Below the pieces are notes generated by a model that saw nothing but the letters and a program-made list of their open reading frames with translations, did not search any database and was not told where the DNA came from. Below, one piece after another: positions 34,088 to 43,832 of a stretch of 64,000 nucleotides of DNA. The DNA lies in contig JAKAXA010000014.1 of NCBI GenBank assembly GCA_021816775.1, positions 1 to 64,000 of the forward strand, written 5' to 3'. This DNA is from Pseudomonadota bacterium (GTDB taxonomy: Bacteria > Pseudomonadota > Gammaproteobacteria > Steroidobacterales > Steroidobacteraceae). Position 1 is the first letter of the stretch; each line of letters opens with the position of its first letter. The translations under genes and the position numbers were made by a program.

Positions 34088-34675
34088 TCACCGCAGCGCC
34101 GGTTGCTTGCGCTTGCGCGCCGGGCCGCGCTTGGCGCTCTTGGCGGGCGGCGCGCGCTTGGCGCGCCGAGCGGTGTGCGGGCGTGGCGCCGCGCCTTGCG
34201 GCTCGCTCGCCGGTGGCCACAGCATGGTGCCCCGGCAGTTGGCCTGGCCGCAGCGGCAGGCATAGATCTCATCGACGTCGGGCGGATCGTCGGGCGCGCG
34301 CCCGAGCTGATAATCGTAGTTCAGCTCCTCGCCCGGCTGGATGGTGCGGATCGCCTCGATGAACACCCGCCTGCCCTCCAGCACCGTCTCGCAGTTCGGA
34401 TTGCACGAGTGGTTGATGAAGCGCGCCTCGTTGCCGCCCGCGCCGGCGTCGATCACGGTGCGCGCATCGACGATGAACAGGAATGTGTGACTGTCGCGCG
34501 CGCCGCGCTCCTCGTAGCGCCGGTCCGCCTCCTGGTGCGAGACCCGCTCGCCGAGGTACTCGATGATGCGCGTGCCCTTGCGGATGCGCCGCGCGGCGAA
34601 CGCGCCGCGGCCGTGCACCCGCGAGCGGCGTACCTTGAACAGCGGCGCGCCGCGCGCGGCGCTCTTGCCGGTCAC
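34088..34675 (-). CDS. SET-domain protein methyltransferase with basic tail
   Basis: 195 residues. The SET domain covers about residues 12-130: RVHGRGAFAARRIRKGTRIIEYLG, the cofactor motif RFINHSCNPNCE and the catalytic-tyrosine segment EELNYDYQLG. A post-SET cysteine cluster (ACRCGQANCRG) follows. The C-terminal 35 residues are rich in Lys, Arg, Ala and Pro (AKRAPPAKSAKRGPARKRK), like a histone H1 tail. It starts with GTG 34675. SET proteins in bacteria methylate lysines of ribosomal or chromatin-like proteins; the substrate here is unknown. Confidence 0.88.
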   Translation of the reverse strand: MTGKSAARGAPLFKVRRSRVHGRGAFAARRIRKGTRIIEYLGERVSHQEADRRYEERGARDSHTFLFIVDARTVIDAGAGGNEARFINHSCNPNCETVLEGRRVFIEAIRTIQPGEELNYDYQLGRAPDDPPDVDEIYACRCGQANCRGTMLWPPASEPQGAAPRPHTARRAKRAPPAKSAKRGPARKRKQPALR

Positions 34676-34684
34676 CGGCGCCCC

Positions 34685-35479
34685 CTAGACGGCCACCGGC
34701 GCGGGGATGGCCGGGTGATGTTGGTAGTTCACGAACTCGAAGTCCTCGAAGCGATAATCGAAGAGCGTCGGCGGGCGGCGGCGGATGCGCAGGCGCGGCC
34801 GCGGGAACGGCTCGCGCGTGAGCTGCAGCCGCGCCTGCTCGAGGTGATTGCGGTAGAGGTGGCAGTCGCCGCCGGTCCAGATGAACGCGCCGGGCTCGAG
34901 GTCGCACTGCTGGGCGAGCATGTGCGTCAGCAGCGCGTAGCTGGCGATGTTGAACGGCACGCCGAGAAACACATCGGCGCTGCGCTGGTAGAGCTGGCAG
35001 GAGAGCCTGCCGGCGGCGACGTGGAACTGGAACAGGGCGTGGCAGGGCATCAGGCGCATCTGCGCGAGCTCCCCGACGTTCCAGGCGCTCACCATGATGC
35101 GCCGCGAGTCGGGGTCCCGCCGGATCAGATCGATCGCGGCGCTGATCTGATCGATGCGCTCACCGTGGGCGCCCGTCCAGGCGCGCCACTGCTTGCCGTA
35201 TACGGGGCCGAGCTCGCCGAGCTCGTCGGCCCACTCGTCCCAGATGCTGACGCCCTGCTCGTGCAGCCAGCGCACGTTGGTGTCCCCGCGCAGGAACCAC
35301 AGCAGCTCGCAGATCACCGAGCGCAGGTGGATGCGCTTGGTGGTGACGAGCGGGAAGCCGTCGGCGAGCTCGAAGCGCAGCTGCTCCCCGAAGCTCGAGA
35401 GCGTCCCGGTGCCGGTGCGATCCCCCTTCGGCGTGCCGCTCTCGAGGATGCGGCGCATCAGATCGAGATACGGGCGCAT
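34685..35479 (-). CDS. thyA: Thymidylate synthase
   Basis: 264 residues, exactly the usual ThyA size. The catalytic cysteine is in [10 protein letters not shown], with the folate/dUMP motifs [16 protein letters not shown] and [18 protein letters not shown]. Makes dTMP from dUMP using methylene-THF; the dihydrofolate formed is recycled by FolA nearby. It follows lgt by about 6 bases, the common lgt-thyA order. Confidence 0.96.
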   Translation of the reverse strand: MRPYLDLMRRILESGTPKGDRTGTGTLSSFGEQLRFELADGFPLVTTKRIHLRSVICELLWFLRGDTNVRWLHEQGVSIWDEWADELGELGPVYGKQWRAWTGAHGERIDQISAAIDLIRRDPDSRRIMVSAWNVGELAQMRLMPCHALFQFHVAAGRLSCQLYQRSADVFLGVPFNIASYALLTHMLAQQCDLEPGAFIWTGGDCHLYRNHLEQARLQLTREPFPRPRLRIRRRPPTLFDYRFEDFEFVNYQHHPAIPAPVAV

Positions 35480-35485
35480 CGCGGC

Positions 35486-36295
35486 TCAACGCGCGGCGGC
35501 GGGAAGGTAGTTACCCGAGGTCTTGCGCGCCTGATAGGCGTAGATCAGCAGTCCTGCGCCAACCACGATCATGGGGAAGGAGAGCACCTGGCCCATGGTG
35601 ACCCAGCCCCAGGCGAGGTAGCCGAGCTGCGGGTCCGGCAGGCGCACGAACTCCACCAGGAAGCGGAACGTGCCGTACAGCAGCAGGAACAGCCCCGAGG
35701 CGGCCAGGCGCGGCTTGGGTTTGGCGGTGAAGAGCCACATCGTGCTGAAGAGCACGACGCCTTCGAAGAAGGCCTCGTAGAGCTGCGAGGGCTGGCGCAC
35801 CACGCCGTGGTAGAGAAAGCCCCACGGCAGCGTCGTCGGCTTGCCCCACAGCTCGCCGTTGATGAAGTTGCCGATGCGGCCGAAGAACAGGCCGAGCGCC
35901 GGCAGCGGCACGGTGAAATCGAACACGTCGGCCGCGTTGCGCTTGCGGCGCACGGCGAAGATCGTCATGGCCAGGATGACCCCGAGCAGGCCCCCGTGGA
36001 AGGACATGCCCCCGTCCCACACCTCGATCGGATACCACGGGTTGTGCGCCGTCCAGAAGGTCATGCCGTAGAAGAGCACATAGCCGATGCGCCCGCCGAG
36101 GATGACCCCGAGCATGCAGTAGAAGATCAGGTCATCAACATCCACGGCCTTCCACGTCGATCCGGGTCGCGAGGCGCGGTAGCGCGCCAGGCCCCAGGCG
36201 CCGGTGAAGCCCAGCAGATACATGATGCCGTACCAGTGCACCTTCAGCGGGCCGATACGGAACGCGATGGGGTTGAAGTTCGGGTACTTGATCAT
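35486..36295 (-). CDS. lgt: Prolipoprotein diacylglyceryl transferase
   Basis: 269-residue inner-membrane enzyme attaching diacylglycerol to the lipobox cysteine. Signatures: WDGGMSFHGGLLGVILA and the Lgt motif GRIGNFINGELWGKP. About seven membrane helices. ATG 36295 (MIKYPNFNPIAFRIGPLKVHWYG) is the typical Lgt start; the longer track ORF extends into rlmI. RlpA in this window is one of its likely substrates. Confidence 0.95.
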   Translation of the reverse strand: MIKYPNFNPIAFRIGPLKVHWYGIMYLLGFTGAWGLARYRASRPGSTWKAVDVDDLIFYCMLGVILGGRIGYVLFYGMTFWTAHNPWYPIEVWDGGMSFHGGLLGVILAMTIFAVRRKRNAADVFDFTVPLPALGLFFGRIGNFINGELWGKPTTLPWGFLYHGVVRQPSQLYEAFFEGVVLFSTMWLFTAKPKPRLAASGLFLLLYGTFRFLVEFVRLPDPQLGYLAWGWVTMGQVLSFPMIVVGAGLLIYAYQARKTSGNYLPAAAR

Positions 36296-36306
36296 GGCGG
36301 TGCAGT

Positions 36307-37536
36307 TTATCCGAGCTGGCTGGAAATGCGGCAGAAGAACGCCTTCAGGTAGCGTGTCTCCGGGACCGCAGGGTGGATCGGGTGGTCCGGCGACTGTCCG
36401 CCGGCCTCGAGGATCTGCGCGCTGCGCCCGCTGTGCCGGGCCGCCGACTGCAGGATCTCGGTCAGTGCCTCGCCCGTGAGGTGATACGAGCAGGAGCACG
36501 ACACCAGCAGCCCCTCCTCGCCGATCAGCCCCATCGCCAGCTGGTTGAGCTTGCGGTAGGCGGCCTGGCCGCGGGGGATGTCCTTCTTGCGCTTGATGAA
36601 GGCGGGCGGGTCGAGCACGACCACGTCGAATCGCTCGCCGCGCTGCGCGAGCGCGGCGAGCGCCTCGAACGCATCCCCGCGCAGGGTCTCAAGGGCGAGC
36701 CCGTTGGCCTCGGCATTGCGCGCGGCGTACTCGAGCGCGCTCTGCGATGCGTCGATGCACTGTGCCGAGCCAGCGCCGGCGGCCAGCGCCGTGAGGCTCC
36801 ACGCCCCGACGTAGCCGCACACATCCAGAACGCGCGCGCCGGGGCTCAGGTAGCGGGCAAGGCGGGAGCGGTTGGCGCACTGGTCGTAGAACCAGCCGGT
36901 CTTCTGCCCCGCCGCGAGCGGCGCGCTGAAGCGCAGGCCGGCCTCGCGCACCGCGAGCTGCGCGGGGACCTGCCCGAAAGCCGTCTCGGCGATGCGCGGC
37001 AGTTCCTCGAGCACGCGTGCGCCCGAATCGTTCTTCCAGAACAGCCCCGCCGGGGCGAGCCGCTCGCGCACCGCCGCCTCGACGGTGGCGCGCAGCGCTT
37101 CCATCCCGGCGGTGGCGATCTGCCCGACCAGCAGATCCCCGTAGCGGTCGAGCACCAGGCCCGGCAGGCCGTCGGACTCGCCGAACACCAGCCGGTAATA
37201 CGGCTCGCGGTACAGGCGCTCGCGCAGCCGCAGCGCCCCCTGCAGCCGCTCCTCGATGAGCGCGCGGTCGATCGGCCGCGTGGCCTCGCGGCTCATGATG
37301 CGGGCGCAGATGAGCGCATGCGGGTTGACGTAGGCGTGGCCCAGAAACTGCCCGCGGTGCGACTCGATCCGCGCGTGCTCCCCCGGAGTGAATGCGCGCA
37401 GCGGGGTGTGCTCGTCGACCTCGTTGCTGAACACCCAGGGATGCCCCGCCACGATGCGGCGTTCCTCGCCGCGCTTCAGGCGCAGCGCGCGCGGGGGGCT
37501 CGGGGCGGTCTCGGCGGTGGACGGGGGGGCGCTCAA
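36307..37536 (-). CDS. rlmI: 23S rRNA m5C1962 methyltransferase (RlmI-like)
   Basis: 409 residues. An N-terminal PUA domain (RIVAGHPWVFSNEV) and an EEHEY-like middle are followed by a Rossmann methyltransferase. The latter has the SAM loop LDVCGYVGAWSLTALAAGA, the catalytic VVLDPPAFIKRKKD and SCSCSYHLT. The TTG start at 37536 is inferred from the ORF; an internal start would remove only a low-complexity leader. Assignment to position 1962 rests on family resemblance. Confidence 0.87.
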   Translation of the reverse strand: MSAPPSTAETAPSPPRALRLKRGEERRIVAGHPWVFSNEVDEHTPLRAFTPGEHARIESHRGQFLGHAYVNPHALICARIMSREATRPIDRALIEERLQGALRLRERLYREPYYRLVFGESDGLPGLVLDRYGDLLVGQIATAGMEALRATVEAAVRERLAPAGLFWKNDSGARVLEELPRIAETAFGQVPAQLAVREAGLRFSAPLAAGQKTGWFYDQCANRSRLARYLSPGARVLDVCGYVGAWSLTALAAGAGSAQCIDASQSALEYAARNAEANGLALETLRGDAFEALAALAQRGERFDVVVLDPPAFIKRKKDIPRGQAAYRKLNQLAMGLIGEEGLLVSCSCSYHLTGEALTEILQSAARHSGRSAQILEAGGQSPDHPIHPAVPETRYLKAFFCRISSQLG

Positions 37537-37646
37537 GGCAACGGATGGCGGCGGTTCGAGGGGGGCGCAGTATACAGGCGCTCGCGCCGTGCCGCGCGCT
37601 ATGCTGAGCGCCCCTGTCCTCCGCCCGGCACGGCCGCGGGAGTCTC

Positions 37647-39734
37647 ATGGAAAGCCGACATCGCAACGCGGACGGCACGCCGAAATACACCAACCGCCTG
37701 ATCGGCGAGACCAGCCCCTATCTGCGCCAGCACGCGCACAACCCCGTCGACTGGCATCCCTGGGGGGATGAGGCGTTTGCGCTCGCCCGCGATCTCGGCC
37801 GCCCGGTGCACCTGAGCATCGGCTATGCGGCCTGCCACTGGTGCCATGTGCTCGCCGCCGAGAGCTTCGAGGACGAGCAGACCGCCGAGCTGCTCAACGA
37901 GCGGTTCGTGAACATCAAGGTCGACCGCGAGGAGCGGCCCGACGTCGATCGGATCTACCAGATCGCCCAACAGATGCTCACCCGCGGCCCCGGCGGCTGG
38001 CCGCTCACCATGTTCCTCACCGCCGAGCGGCGGCCGTTCTTCGGCGGTACGTACTTCCCGCCCGAGCCGCGCCACGGGCTGCCGGGCTTCAAGGACCTGC
38101 TCGGCCGCGTCGCGCGCTACTACGAGGAGCACCGCGAGGAGCTCGATGCGCAGGGCGAGGCGCTCAGCGCCGCGTTCCAGAGCATCGATCCGCCGCCGCC
38201 GGAGGCGGGCCTGGTTCTGACCGCCGAGCCGCTCGAGCGCGCCCGCGCGGATCTGGAGCGCGTGTTCGATGCGCGCCACGGCGGCTTCGGCGGCGCGCCG
38301 AAATTCCCGCACCCGGGCTCGATCGAGCGGCTGCTGCGGCACTGGCGTGCGAGCGCGCACCGGGATCCGCCGGACCTGCGCGCGCTTTACATGGCGGGCC
38401 TGACGCTCAAGCGCATGGCCGACGGCGGCATCCACGATGTCCTCGGGGGAGGCTTCTGCCGCTACTCGGTCGATGAGCTGTGGAGGATTCCGCACTTCGA
38501 GAAGATGCTCTACGACAACGCGTGGCTGCTCACGGTGTATGCCGACGCGTACGTGGCGAGCGGCGACGAGTTGTACGCGGGCATCGCGCGCGACACCGCC
38601 GAGTGGATGCGGCGCGAGATGCAATCTGCCGAGGGCGGCTTCTATTCGAGTCTGGATGCGGATGCCGCCGGGCACGAGGGCAGCTTCTACGTGTGGGATC
38701 GCGATGAGGTGCGCGCGGCGCTCAGCGCCGAGGAGTACGCCGCGTTCGCCCCGTGTCACGGTCTTGACCTGCCACCGAACTTCGAGGGCCGCTGGCACCT
38801 GTATGTGGCGCGCGAGCCGGATGCGCTCGCCGCCGAGCTCGATGTGCCGGCGCCGCGCCTGGCGGCTCTCCTGGAGAGCGCCCGCGGCAAGCTGCTGGCG
38901 GTGCGCGCGCAGCGCGAGCGCCCGGCGCGCGACGAGAAGATCCTCACGGCCTGGAACGGGCTCGCCATCGCGGGCCTCGCGCGCGCGGCCCGTGCCCTCG
39001 GGTGCGCCGGGCTCGAGGAGTCGGCCACGCGCGCGCTCGAATTCGCGCGCGCCGCGCTGTGGCGCGACGGGCGCCTCCTGGCGACCTACAGCGGCGGCAC
39101 GGCGCGCCTGAACGGGTATCTCGATGACTACGTGTTCCTCGCCGAAGGGGTGCTCGAGCTGCAGCAGCTGCGGCTGCGGCCGGCGGAGCTCGCCTTCGCC
39201 TGCGAGCTGATGGAGGTGGTGCTGCGTCGTTTCGCCGCCGAGGACGGCGGGTTTTTCTTCACCTCGGACGATCACGAGCCGCTGCTGCACCGCATGAGGA
39301 CCTTCGCCGATGAGGCGCTGCCGGCCGGCAACGCGGTCGCGGCGCGGGTGCTGACGCGGTTGGGGTATCTGCTCGGGGAGAGCCGTTATCTGCAGGCGGC
39401 CGAGCGCATCGTGCGGGGGGGCTGGGCGCCGCTGGCGCACCATCCGCAGGCGCACGCGACGCTGTTGAATGCGCTCGAGGAGCTGCTCGATCCGCCCGAG
39501 ACGGTGATTCTGCGCGGCGAGCCCGAGGCCATCGAGTCCTGGCGGCGCGAGCTCGCGCGCCTCTACGCGCCGCGGCGCATGGTGCTCGCGGCCGCCGCAG
39601 GCGCGCCGGACCTGCCGAGCGCGATCGCGGCCAAGCCGCCGCGCGGCGCGGCGACGGCCTACCTCTGCCGCGGCAGCGTCTGCGCAGAGCCAGTCGATTC
39701 CCTCGGCGCGCTCGCCGAGGCGCTGCGCGGCTAG
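37647..39734 (+). CDS. YyaL/SSP411-type thioredoxin-fold protein (DUF255)
   Basis: 695 residues. The N-terminal DUF255 thioredoxin-like domain begins [21 protein letters not shown] and carries the CxxC motif [15 protein letters not shown]. The rest is an (alpha/alpha)6-barrel like that of N-acylglucosamine epimerases ([18 protein letters not shown]). Widely conserved, including the human homologue SPATA20, with no firmly established biochemical role. It ends one base from the convergent putA stop. Confidence 0.9.
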   Translation: MESRHRNADGTPKYTNRLIGETSPYLRQHAHNPVDWHPWGDEAFALARDLGRPVHLSIGYAACHWCHVLAAESFEDEQTAELLNERFVNIKVDREERPDVDRIYQIAQQMLTRGPGGWPLTMFLTAERRPFFGGTYFPPEPRHGLPGFKDLLGRVARYYEEHREELDAQGEALSAAFQSIDPPPPEAGLVLTAEPLERARADLERVFDARHGGFGGAPKFPHPGSIERLLRHWRASAHRDPPDLRALYMAGLTLKRMADGGIHDVLGGGFCRYSVDELWRIPHFEKMLYDNAWLLTVYADAYVASGDELYAGIARDTAEWMRREMQSAEGGFYSSLDADAAGHEGSFYVWDRDEVRAALSAEEYAAFAPCHGLDLPPNFEGRWHLYVAREPDALAAELDVPAPRLAALLESARGKLLAVRAQRERPARDEKILTAWNGLAIAGLARAARALGCAGLEESATRALEFARAALWRDGRLLATYSGGTARLNGYLDDYVFLAEGVLELQQLRLRPAELAFACELMEVVLRRFAAEDGGFFFTSDDHEPLLHRMRTFADEALPAGNAVAARVLTRLGYLLGESRYLQAAERIVRGGWAPLAHHPQAHATLLNALEELLDPPETVILRGEPEAIESWRRELARLYAPRRMVLAAAAGAPDLPSAIAAKPPRGAATAYLCRGSVCAEPVDSLGALAEALRG

Positions 39735-39735
39735 C

Positions 39736-42700
39736 TCAGGCGAGCAGCTCCACCGCGCCGCCGATCGCCGCGGTGTTGATCGTGAGCGTACGCTCGGTGG
39801 CGAAGCGCACCAGGTAGTGCGGGCCGCCGGCTTTGGGGCCGGTGCCGGAGAGGCCCTGGCCGCCGAAGGGCTGCACGCCGACCACCGCGCCGATCATGTT
39901 GCGGTTGACGTAGGTGTTGCCGGCCGGCAGCGCATGAAACACGTGCTCGGCCAGGGTCTCGAGCCGGCTGTGCACGCCGAGGGTGAGCCCGAAGCCGGTG
40001 GCGCGGATCGCCGCGAGCACCTGCGGCAGCTCGCGGGCGCCAAAGCGGGCCACGTGCAGGATGGGGCCGAACTCTTCGCTCCTGACCTGATCGAGCGCGG
40101 CGAGCTCGATCAGGTGTGGCCCGAAGAAATGCCCGCCCGCGGCGCAGTGATCGGTCGGGCAGGCGTAGAGGAGCTTCGCCTCGCGGCGCATGCGCTCGGC
40201 GTGCCGCGTGAGGCGCGCCAGCGCGTCCGGGTTGATGACCGGTCCGACGTCGGTGGCCGGATCGCCCGGGTCGCCGACCCTGAGGCAGCGCATCGCGCCG
40301 ATGAGCATCTCAATGACCCGCTCGGCGATGTCCTCCTGCAGGTACAGCACGCGCAGCGCCGAGCAGCGCTGGCCGGCGCTGGTGAACGCCGAGGTGATCA
40401 CATCGTCTACCACCTGCTCCGGCAGCGCGGTGCCGTCGACGATCATCGCGTTGACTCCGCCGGTCTCGGCAATGAGCGGAACGATCGGGCCCTCGCGCCC
40501 GGCGAGCGTGCGGTTGATGTTGGCTGCGGTCGCGGTCGAGCCGGTGAACGCCACGCCCGCCAGGGCGGGGTGCGTGAGGGCCGAGCGGCTGAACGGCGGG
40601 CCGTCCGCGGGCGTCAGCTGCAGGACCCCGCGCGGAACGCCCGCCTCGTGCAGCAGGCTCACCATGGCGTGCGCCACGAGCGGGGTGCTGGGGGCCGGCT
40701 TGGCGAGCACCGCGTTGCCGGCCATGAGCGCGGCGGTCATCTGGCCGGTGAAGATGGCGAGCGGAAAGTTCCACGGGCTGATGCAGGCGAAGACCCCGCG
40801 TCCCTGCAGCCACAGCTCGTTGCGCTCCCCGACCGGGCCCGGCAGCGCCTGCGCCGCGCCGAAGAGCCTGCGGCCCTGCTCGGCGTAGTAGCGGCAGAAA
40901 TCACTGGCCTCGCGCACCTCGGCCAGGGCGTCGGGCAGCGTCTTGCCCGCCTCGCGCACCAGCAGATGGAGAAACGCGCCGCGGCGCTGCTCGAGCAGAT
41001 CGGCCGCGCGCTCGAGGCACTCGGCGCGCTCGGCTGCGGGCCGGCGGTCCCAGGCGGGCTGGGCCTGCGCGGCGGCGTCCATGGCGGCCGTGATTTGCGC
41101 CTCGCTGGCGTCGCGGCTGAGGCCGACTGTCTGCCCGTCCGCCGGCGAGCGCACGGGCGTTTCGGGCGCCGCCCCGGCGCCGGCGGCGAGGATCGGTCCG
41201 CCCGTGTAGGGCCGCTCGCGCCCGGCCTTGAGGTCTGCGAGCAGGGCGGCGAGCTGCTGCGGATTGCCGAGGTCCGCACCGCGTGAATTGGCGCGCGAGC
41301 CGTACAGGCGCGGCGGCTCGCGCACGCCGGAGGGCCGCTCGGGGTTTTCGGGAAGGATCTGTCCCACGACGTGCTCCACGGGGATGCGTTTGTTGAGAAA
41401 GTGGTGGACGAAGGAGGTGTTGGCGCCGTTCTCGAGCAGCCGGCGCACCAGATAGGGCAGCAGCTCCTGATGGGTGCCGACCGGCGCGTAGACTCGCACC
41501 GGCGCGAGCTCCGGCCGCTCGGCGCGCACCACCCCGTACAGCGCCTGGCCCATGCCGTGCAGCCGCTGGAACTCGTAGCGCGCCCCCGACGGCGCGAGCG
41601 CGGCCACCGCGGCGACGGTCAGCGCGTTGTGGGTGGCGAACTGGGAATAGATCACGTCGGTCGCCGCGAACAGCCGCCGCACGCACACCAGGTAGCTGGC
41701 ATCCGTCACGGCCTTGGCGGTGTACACCGGAAAGCTCGCCAGCCCCCGCTCCTGCGCCCGTTTGATCTCGGCATCCCAATAGGCGCCTTTGACCAGGCGC
41801 GTGCTCATGCGCCGGCCCGTCGCGCGCGCCAGCGCCGCGATCCACTCGATCACGAGCGGCGCGCGCCGCCCGTACGCCTGGACTGCAAGACCGAGGCCCT
41901 CCCAGCGGCCGGTCTGCGGATCGCGCGCGAGCGCCTCGATGACATCGAGCGACAGATCGAGCCGGTCGGCTTCCTCGGCATCAATGGTGAGCCCGATGCC
42001 GGCGCGGCACGCGGCGCGAGCGAGCTCGATGGCCTTGGGAACCAGCCGCTCGAGCACCCGCGGCCGCTGGGTGAGCAGGTAGCGCGGCTCGAGCGCCGAG
42101 AGCTTCACCGAGATCCCCGAGCGGTCATGCACGGGGCCGGCCGGCTGGCGGCCGAGCGCCTCGATGGCGGCGCGGTAGGCCTCGAAATAGCGCTGGGCGT
42201 CAGCGTCGGTGCGCGCGCCCTCGCCGAGCATGTCAAAGGAGCACAGCGCGAGTTCCCTCTGGCGCGCGCCGCGCGCGAGCGCCGCCTCGATCGACTCCCC
42301 GACGATGAATGCGTGACCCATCAGCCGCATGGCGCGGCGCATGACGCGGCGGGTCGCCGGCGCGAGCGGATGGCTCCATCCCGACGGCTGGTTGATCAGC
42401 GCGCGCGCATCGGGCAGCAGATGCCCCGCGCTGCGCAGCAGCGCCAGGCCGAGCCGCACCTGCAGGCTCGCCTCCCGGCCCGCACCGCCGAGCGCCGCGA
42501 GACGCTCGGCGATCAGGCGGTCGGCGCTCAGCGCATCGGGAGTGCGCAGCAGCGCCTCGGCGAGGCTCATCAGCGCCTTGCCCTCGGCACTGTCGAGGGC
42601 GAACTGGCCGAGCAGGGACTCGACCAGCGATCCGGCGCGCGCATGCGCGCGCGCCGCGCTGACCCAGCGCATGGCCTGGGCGCGAGCGGCCTCGAGCGGC

Positions 42701-42843
42701 TGCGCGACGATCAACAGCTCCTCGCGCAGAGCCGCGATGGCCGGTTCCTCCGGCCGCAGCGTTGCCTCGCGCATGTGCTCGCGCAACGTGTCGAGATCGT
42801 CCCGGTCCTGTGAGAGCACCCGGTGGGCGGGCATGGCAGTCAT
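39736..42843 (-). CDS. putA: Bifunctional proline dehydrogenase / P5C dehydrogenase
   Basis: 1035 residues. The proline dehydrogenase barrel occupies about residues 160-480 (GISVKLSALEPRY; RLVKGAYWDAEIKRAQ; YAPVGTHQELLPYLVRRLLENG). The aldehyde dehydrogenase follows, with PWNFPLAIFTGQM, Glu in IAETGGVNAMIVD and catalytic Cys in TSAGQRCSALRVLY. It oxidises proline to glutamate with substrate channelling. The N-terminal ribbon-helix-helix DNA-binding domain of E. coli PutA is absent, so it does not self-regulate; the divergent Lrp-type gene is the obvious controller. Confidence 0.95.
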   Translation of the reverse strand: MTAMPAHRVLSQDRDDLDTLREHMREATLRPEEPAIAALREELLIVAQPLEAARAQAMRWVSAARAHARAGSLVESLLGQFALDSAEGKALMSLAEALLRTPDALSADRLIAERLAALGGAGREASLQVRLGLALLRSAGHLLPDARALINQPSGWSHPLAPATRRVMRRAMRLMGHAFIVGESIEAALARGARQRELALCSFDMLGEGARTDADAQRYFEAYRAAIEALGRQPAGPVHDRSGISVKLSALEPRYLLTQRPRVLERLVPKAIELARAACRAGIGLTIDAEEADRLDLSLDVIEALARDPQTGRWEGLGLAVQAYGRRAPLVIEWIAALARATGRRMSTRLVKGAYWDAEIKRAQERGLASFPVYTAKAVTDASYLVCVRRLFAATDVIYSQFATHNALTVAAVAALAPSGARYEFQRLHGMGQALYGVVRAERPELAPVRVYAPVGTHQELLPYLVRRLLENGANTSFVHHFLNKRIPVEHVVGQILPENPERPSGVREPPRLYGSRANSRGADLGNPQQLAALLADLKAGRERPYTGGPILAAGAGAAPETPVRSPADGQTVGLSRDASEAQITAAMDAAAQAQPAWDRRPAAERAECLERAADLLEQRRGAFLHLLVREAGKTLPDALAEVREASDFCRYYAEQGRRLFGAAQALPGPVGERNELWLQGRGVFACISPWNFPLAIFTGQMTAALMAGNAVLAKPAPSTPLVAHAMVSLLHEAGVPRGVLQLTPADGPPFSRSALTHPALAGVAFTGSTATAANINRTLAGREGPIVPLIAETGGVNAMIVDGTALPEQVVDDVITSAFTSAGQRCSALRVLYLQEDIAERVIEMLIGAMRCLRVGDPGDPATDVGPVINPDALARLTRHAERMRREAKLLYACPTDHCAAGGHFFGPHLIELAALDQVRSEEFGPILHVARFGARELPQVLAAIRATGFGLTLGVHSRLETLAEHVFHALPAGNTYVNRNMIGAVVGVQPFGGQGLSGTGPKAGGPHYLVRFATERTLTINTAAIGGAVELLA

Positions 42844-42942
42844 GCGGCACGCGCAGATGGCTAGGTGAATGTGCTAATCGTATCCCGTTCAGCAGAGAAT
42901 ATTTTTATATTTTAGCCGTAATAGAAGTAAGATTAACTACGT
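42844..42942. promoter_or_regulatory. AT-rich divergent control region between putA and lrp-type gene
   Basis: About 100 bases that are markedly AT-rich in an otherwise GC-rich window; the core is GAATATTTTTATATTTTAGCCG (42897-42918). It must contain both divergent promoters and, by analogy with other Lrp-controlled put systems, binding sites for the adjacent regulator. I see A/T tracts of the kind Lrp prefers, but no single clean operator or -35/-10 pair. Confidence 0.45.
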
Positions 42943-43476
42943 ATGAGGCAAAAGACCGCTGCCATGGGATACCGCCCGCTCGACCGGATCGACCGCAAGC
43001 TGCTGTTCCGCCTGCAGCAGGACGGCCGCGTGCCGGTCTCCCAGCTCGCGCGCGAAGTCAATCTCACGGTCACGCCGACGCTCGAGCGTATCCGGCGCCT
43101 CGAGGCGGCCGGCTTCATCAACGGGTATTTCGCGCACCTGAACGCGCGCCGGCTCGGGCTGGGCCTGCTGGTCTACGTGGAAGTGACGCTGGACCGCACC
43201 ACCCCGGAGGCGTTCGAGCGCTTCAAGGAGATGGTGGCGGCGCACGATGAGATCATGGAATGCCACATGGTCGCCGGCGGCTTCGATTACCTGCTGAAGG
43301 TGCGGGTGAAGGACATGGAGCGCTACCGCACGCTGCTCGGGGAGACCATCGCGGGCATCCGCGGCGTGCAGCAGACGCACAGCTACTTCGTCATGGAGGA
43401 AGTGAAGTCAACGCACCGCATCGGGATACCGGAATTGGCGCCTGCCGGCGAGGGTGCTCTGGCGCAGCGGCGCTGA
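42943..43476 (+). CDS. Lrp/AsnC-family transcriptional regulator (PutR-like)
   Basis: 177 residues. An N-terminal winged helix-turn-helix (LDRIDRKLLFRLQQDGRVPV; VTPTLERIRRLEAAGFINGY) is followed by the RAM ligand-binding domain (ECHMVAGGFDYLLKVRVKDM). Strikingly close to E. coli Lrp in HSYFVMEEVKSTHRIGI. Divergent from putA, so a proline-responsive activator of putA is the likely role; a global Lrp role is also possible. ATG 42943 and ATG 42964 are both possible; neither has a good ribosome-binding site. Confidence 0.88.
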   Translation: MRQKTAAMGYRPLDRIDRKLLFRLQQDGRVPVSQLAREVNLTVTPTLERIRRLEAAGFINGYFAHLNARRLGLGLLVYVEVTLDRTTPEAFERFKEMVAAHDEIMECHMVAGGFDYLLKVRVKDMERYRTLLGETIAGIRGVQQTHSYFVMEEVKSTHRIGIPELAPAGEGALAQRR

Positions 43477-43561
43477 ACGGGTCCGGGTGGCCCGCGTGGA
43501 CCCACGCTGCGCTCGCAGTAGAGATAATTTCGGCATCAAATTTCTCCAGGAAATCGCTCGA

Positions 43562-43832
43562 CATGTCCCAGGCGCTTCGACATCCCCGTGCGGCAGCAGT
43601 GCTCTCGCAAGCGATCGTCCGCGCGGCCGAGCAGCTCGAGCTGCCCCAGCGGGAGCTCGCGCAGGTGCTCGGCGTCAGCGCAGCGACAGCCTCGCGGCTC
43701 ACGGCGGGCACCTGGCGCCTGGCCGAGGGCAGCAAGACCTGGGAGCTCGCAGCGGCGTTCCTGCGACGGTACCGCTCGCTCGCGACAATGACGGGCGGCG
43801 GCCCGCAGGCCATGCGCGCTTGGCGCTATGGC
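43562..43832 (+). pseudogene. Truncated Xre/MbcA-type antitoxin (DUF2384)
   Basis: The ATG at 43562 opens MSQALRHPRAAAVLSQAIVR, followed by a helix-turn-helix (QRELAQVLGVSAATASRLTAG) and AAAFLRRYRSLATMTGG, typical of Xre antitoxins paired with RES toxins. At QAMRAW the family similarity stops: the expected C-terminal toxin-binding part is missing and the frame runs on as arginine-rich nonsense to 44108. The joint coincides with the start of the RES toxin in another frame. An internal deletion has therefore removed the antitoxin tail and probably the native intergenic junction. Confidence 0.7.

Noticed and set aside
34076-36352. 758-residue plus-strand ORF opposite the SET/thyA/lgt genes
   Set aside because: Longest shadow in the window; antisense to three highly conserved proteins and without its own family signatures.
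39817-42813. Large plus-strand ORFs opposite putA (489 and 480 residues)
   Set aside because: Shadows of the PutA reading frame; no domains seen.
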